The position numbers and the translations under genes are program-made. From the NCBI GenBank assembly GCA_013331215.1, contig DUGU01000025.1:3324-10705 (forward strand): DNA of 7,382 bases, given 5' to 3'. This document shows positions 5,728-7,382 of the stretch, one piece after another; position 1 is the first letter of the stretch, and each line of letters starts with the position of its first letter. The DNA is from Methanoregulaceae archaeon. GTDB taxonomy: Archaea > Halobacteriota > Methanomicrobia > Methanomicrobiales > Methanospirillaceae. The notes under the pieces are model-generated. The model saw only the letters and a program-made list of their open reading frames with translations. It did not search any database and was not told the DNA's origin.

Positions 5728-6786
5728 ATGGACAGAACCCAGAGACGGTGGGCGTGGCTCTCGATCGGCTTCTCGCTCGTAGTTCTGGCCGTGGTCCTCT
5801 ATCTGACCGTCGACCGGAATACGCTCGAGCTCCTGCTCAACTTCAACCCCTTCTACCTGCTCCTCGCGCTACTGCTCCGCACCTTCTCACTCGTCTTCTG
5901 GGCTTTCCGGATGACAGAGCTCTCCAAGGCGCTCCGCTACCACGTCGGAGTCCGCTACGCGTTCCTTGTCGTGACCGCGAACCTCTTCGCCGGCGCGATC
6001 ACGCCCGGGCAGGCCGGCGGCGAGCCTGTCCGTATCCACGGGCTCTATAGGGCTGGACTCAAGATCGGCGACGCCACGGCGGTGGTGCTGATGGAGCGCG
6101 TGCTTGACGGAGTCGTGCTCTCCCTGATGGGCGTGATCGCCATGATCGCGCTCGGCCCCCTCTGGCTCTCGCTCCCGCCCTGGACCATCGCGGGCATGGG
6201 CCTTGCCTGGGCTTTCATGGTCGGCCTGATCCTGCTGCTCGCTTTCGCCGTGCGTCACCCCGAACGGGTCAAAGTCCTGGTCATGCGCGTGCTCGGCTGG
6301 GCCGAACGGCGCTTTCCCGGCGAGAGGCTCCGGAAGGCAGCGGCGGGGGCGGAGAGGGAGACGGACGTCCTCTTCGCGAGCCTGCTCTACTTCACCTCGA
6401 AGGGACGACGAGGGCTCGTTATGGGCGGGTTATGTACGGCCGCGTTCTGGTCCTCGGAGTTCTTCGTCGCGTCCCTGATCCTGATCGCGCTCGGCCAGGC
6501 GCCGTTCGTGGCCGAGTCGTTCCTGTTCCAGCTGATCATCGCAATCGTCTCGACGGTACCGCTTACGCCGGGCTCCTCGGGGATCGCCGAGATCGCGGCC
6601 ACGTCGCTCTACGTCCTGATCGTCCCCTCGTCGATCGTCGGTGTCTTCGTCCTCCTCTGGCGGGCCCTCCTCTACTACTATAACATCGTCGTCGGCGCGA
6701 TCGGCTCACTCTGGGTGGTCAGAAAGGAGATCACGCGGGGGCCGGCCGAGCCGGAGCCCGAACAGGTGCTGATAAGCCCGAAATAG
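5728..6786 (+). CDS. Flippase-like polytopic membrane protein (UPF0104 / LPG-synthase-TM family)
   Basis: The 352-residue integral membrane protein has about eight hydrophobic segments (roughly 11-28, 41-61, 77-92, 117-146, 152-174, 229-256, 263-279, 291-332) and a short polar, Glu/Pro-rich C-terminal tail. AGAITPGQAGGEPVRIHGL (88-106) and VPLTPGSSGIAEIAATSLY (277-295) are the two signature stretches of the family. Relatives include the membrane half of lysylphosphatidylglycerol synthase/MprF; archaeal members are free-standing and their substrate is unknown, with lipid or lipid-linked glycan translocation suggested. No aminoacyl-transferase domain follows. Of two candidate starts I choose the ATG at 5728 over the TTG at 5701: AGGGG at 5715-5719 is 8 nt from the ATG, and no ribosome site precedes the TTG. 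The gap to cbiO is 63 nt without a clear terminator or TATA box, so read-through from the cobalt operon is possible but functionally unexplained. Confidence 0.88.
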   Translation: MDRTQRRWAWLSIGFSLVVLAVVLYLTVDRNTLELLLNFNPFYLLLALLLRTFSLVFWAFRMTELSKALRYHVGVRYAFLVVTANLFAGAITPGQAGGEPVRIHGLYRAGLKIGDATAVVLMERVLDGVVLSLMGVIAMIALGPLWLSLPPWTIAGMGLAWAFMVGLILLLAFAVRHPERVKVLVMRVLGWAERRFPGERLRKAAAGAERETDVLFASLLYFTSKGRRGLVMGGLCTAAFWSSEFFVASLILIALGQAPFVAESFLFQLIIAIVSTVPLTPGSSGIAEIAATSLYVLIVPSSIVGVFVLLWRALLYYYNIVVGAIGSLWVVRKEITRGPAEPEPEQVLISPK

Positions 6787-6796
6787 AAAGCGTCAG

Positions 6797-6808
6797 CCTT
6801 TTTTAGGC
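6797..6808 (+). terminator. T-run terminator after the flippase-like gene
   Basis: A run of six T residues at 6799-6804 begins 12 nt after the stop codon and is flanked by CC and AGGC; with the preceding G it reads GCCT-TTTTT-AGGC, a tiny dyad. T-runs of this length commonly end archaeal transcripts. Confidence 0.5.
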
Positions 6809-6819
6809 CGGCGATGGAT

Positions 6820-6828
6820 AGTTATAGT
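6820..6828 (+). promoter_or_regulatory. TATA-like box of hppA
   Basis: AGTTATAGT is the best TATA-like sequence before hppA. A start site 25-27 nt downstream falls near 6850, inside the palindrome at 6841-6868, and would give a leader of about 45 nt that contains the Shine-Dalgarno. Confidence 0.45.
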
Positions 6829-6840
6829 CTCGCACGTCAA

Positions 6841-6868
6841 GTATGAGTACCGTCCCACGGTATCATAT
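6841..6868. promoter_or_regulatory. Long interrupted palindrome upstream of hppA, candidate operator or leader hairpin
   Basis: TACCGT-CCC-ACGGTA (6848-6862) is a perfect 6-bp dyad with a 3-nt centre. It is extended outward by TATGA (6842-6846) and TCATA (6863-6867), with G6847 unpaired, so 11 pairs form in total, plus a G-T pair at 6841/6868. Read as DNA, the outer arms are GTATGA-N16-TCATAT, close to the enterobacterial NikR operator GTATGA-N16-TCATAC. It covers the predicted transcription start of hppA. Repressor binding, or an RNA hairpin at the 5' end of the leader, are both possible; no regulator gene is in the window. Confidence 0.5.
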
Positions 6869-6884
6869 CCACAACTGTGCCTGA

Positions 6885-6891
6885 GAGGTGA
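6885..6891 (+). promoter_or_regulatory. Ribosome binding site of hppA
   Basis: GAGGTGA is a full match to the archaeal Shine-Dalgarno core and lies 3 nt before the ATG at 6895, fixing that start. Confidence 0.75.
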
Positions 6892-6894
6892 CCC

Positions 6895-7382
6895 ATGTAC
6901 ATTCATTTGATGCTGACCGGCGCCATCGGCGTAATTGCCCTTGTGGTGGCCGGAATCTTTGCGATGCAGGTAATGCGGGCCGACACGGGCACGCAGGGAA
7001 TGCGCGATGTGGCCGCCGCGATCAAGGAGGGGGCGCTGGCCTTTCTGCGCCGGCAGTACACGACCATCGCCCTCATCGGCGTGGTCACGGCGGTGCTTCT
7101 CCTCGGAGTCTATTACCTGACAGGCCGGGCCGAGCTCGCGGTCCCGACCGCGATCTCGTTCCTGTTCGGCGCGACTCTGTCCGGCGTGGCCGGGATCATC
7201 GGGATGTGGACCAGCGTCCACGCGAATCTCCGGTCGGCTGCGGCCGCGCAGACGAGCCTTGGAAAGGCGATCGTGGTCGCGCTTCGCGGCGGTGCCGTCT
7301 CGGGCCTGACGATCGTCTCGCTCTCGCTGCTCGGGGTCTCGATCATCTTCACCGCCTTCGGCGGCGACCCTCAGACGACTCC
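6895..7382 (+). CDS. hppA: Membrane-bound ion-translocating inorganic pyrophosphatase, N-terminal part (cut by window edge)
   Basis: The frame is open from ATG 6895 to the right edge and gives 162 residues of a protein that normally has about 670-800. A first membrane helix (about 5-27) is followed by the cytoplasmic stretch GTQGMRDVAAAIKEGALAFLRRQY (32-55), the typical M-PPase pattern M-x-x-I/V-A-x-A-I-x-E-G-A-x-A-F-L-x-R-Q-Y. Next come helix 2 (about 56-76), helix 3 with SFLFGATLSGVAGIIGMW (88-105), HANLRSAAAA (109-118), and RGGAVSGLTIV (131-141) entering helix 4. All are family landmarks. The enzyme hydrolyses PPi while pumping H+ or Na+ across the cell membrane, recovering energy from biosynthetic PPi. 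Catalytic Asp motifs and the residues that decide potassium dependence or ion choice lie beyond the window, so these cannot be called. Likely transcribed from its own promoter. Confidence 0.92.
   Translation, partial: MYIHLMLTGAIGVIALVVAGIFAMQVMRADTGTQGMRDVAAAIKEGALAFLRRQYTTIALIGVVTAVLLLGVYYLTGRAELAVPTAISFLFGATLSGVAGIIGMWTSVHANLRSAAAAQTSLGKAIVVALRGGAVSGLTIVSLSLLGVSIIFTAFGGDPQTT

Noticed and set aside
6787..6894. Small RNA or tRNA gene in the gap before hppA
   Set aside because: The hairpin has no acceptor stem, T-arm or further conserved structure; terminator, promoter and palindrome account for most of the gap.

Overview
The window looks like a chromosomal segment of a high-GC euryarchaeal methanogen, most likely order Methanomicrobiales (Methanoculleus/Methanofollis-like; genus not resolvable by eye). 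Reasons: strong GC bias at third codon positions, AT-rich TATA-like boxes confined to intergenic gaps, Shine-Dalgarno matches to the archaeal GGTGATC-type sequence, a SPASM radical SAM protein of a type I associate with methanogens, a CbiMNQO cobalt transporter (methanogens need much corrinoid) and a membrane pyrophosphatase. Nothing suggests phage, plasmid or insertion-sequence origin.

Left part, minus strand (1-1292): the first 33 codons of an XPD/Rad3-like helicase run off the left edge, preceded 48 nt upstream by a complete SPASM-domain radical SAM enzyme whose C-terminal tail resembles a small peptide ending in an isolated Cys. A 51-nt gap with a single AT-rich box separates its longer possible reading frame from the divergent purB (adenylosuccinate lyase), which appears to be translated from a leaderless or nearly leaderless mRNA.

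Centre, plus strand (2685-5664): after a small hairpin/T-run terminator and an AT-rich regulatory gap containing inverted and direct repeats comes a tightly coupled four-gene operon, cbiM-cbiN-cbiQ-cbiO, with ATGA and GTGA overlaps. It encodes an ECF-type cobalt importer: CbiM and CbiN capture the metal, CbiQ couples and CbiO hydrolyses ATP. CbiO starts with GTG and carries an extra C-terminal alpha/beta region of about 100 residues that I cannot assign.

Right part, plus strand (5728-7382): a flippase-like polytopic membrane protein (UPF0104/LPG-synthase-TM family), a T-run terminator, then a regulatory gap with a TATA-like box and a striking 28-bp interrupted palindrome, followed by the first 162 codons of a membrane-bound ion-translocating pyrophosphatase (hppA), cut by the right edge.

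The genes are mostly housekeeping or metal-supply functions. The parts most worth a second look are the radical SAM C-terminal tail, the CbiO extension, and the repeat structures upstream of cbiM and hppA. I found no CRISPR array, tRNA, rRNA or mobile element.
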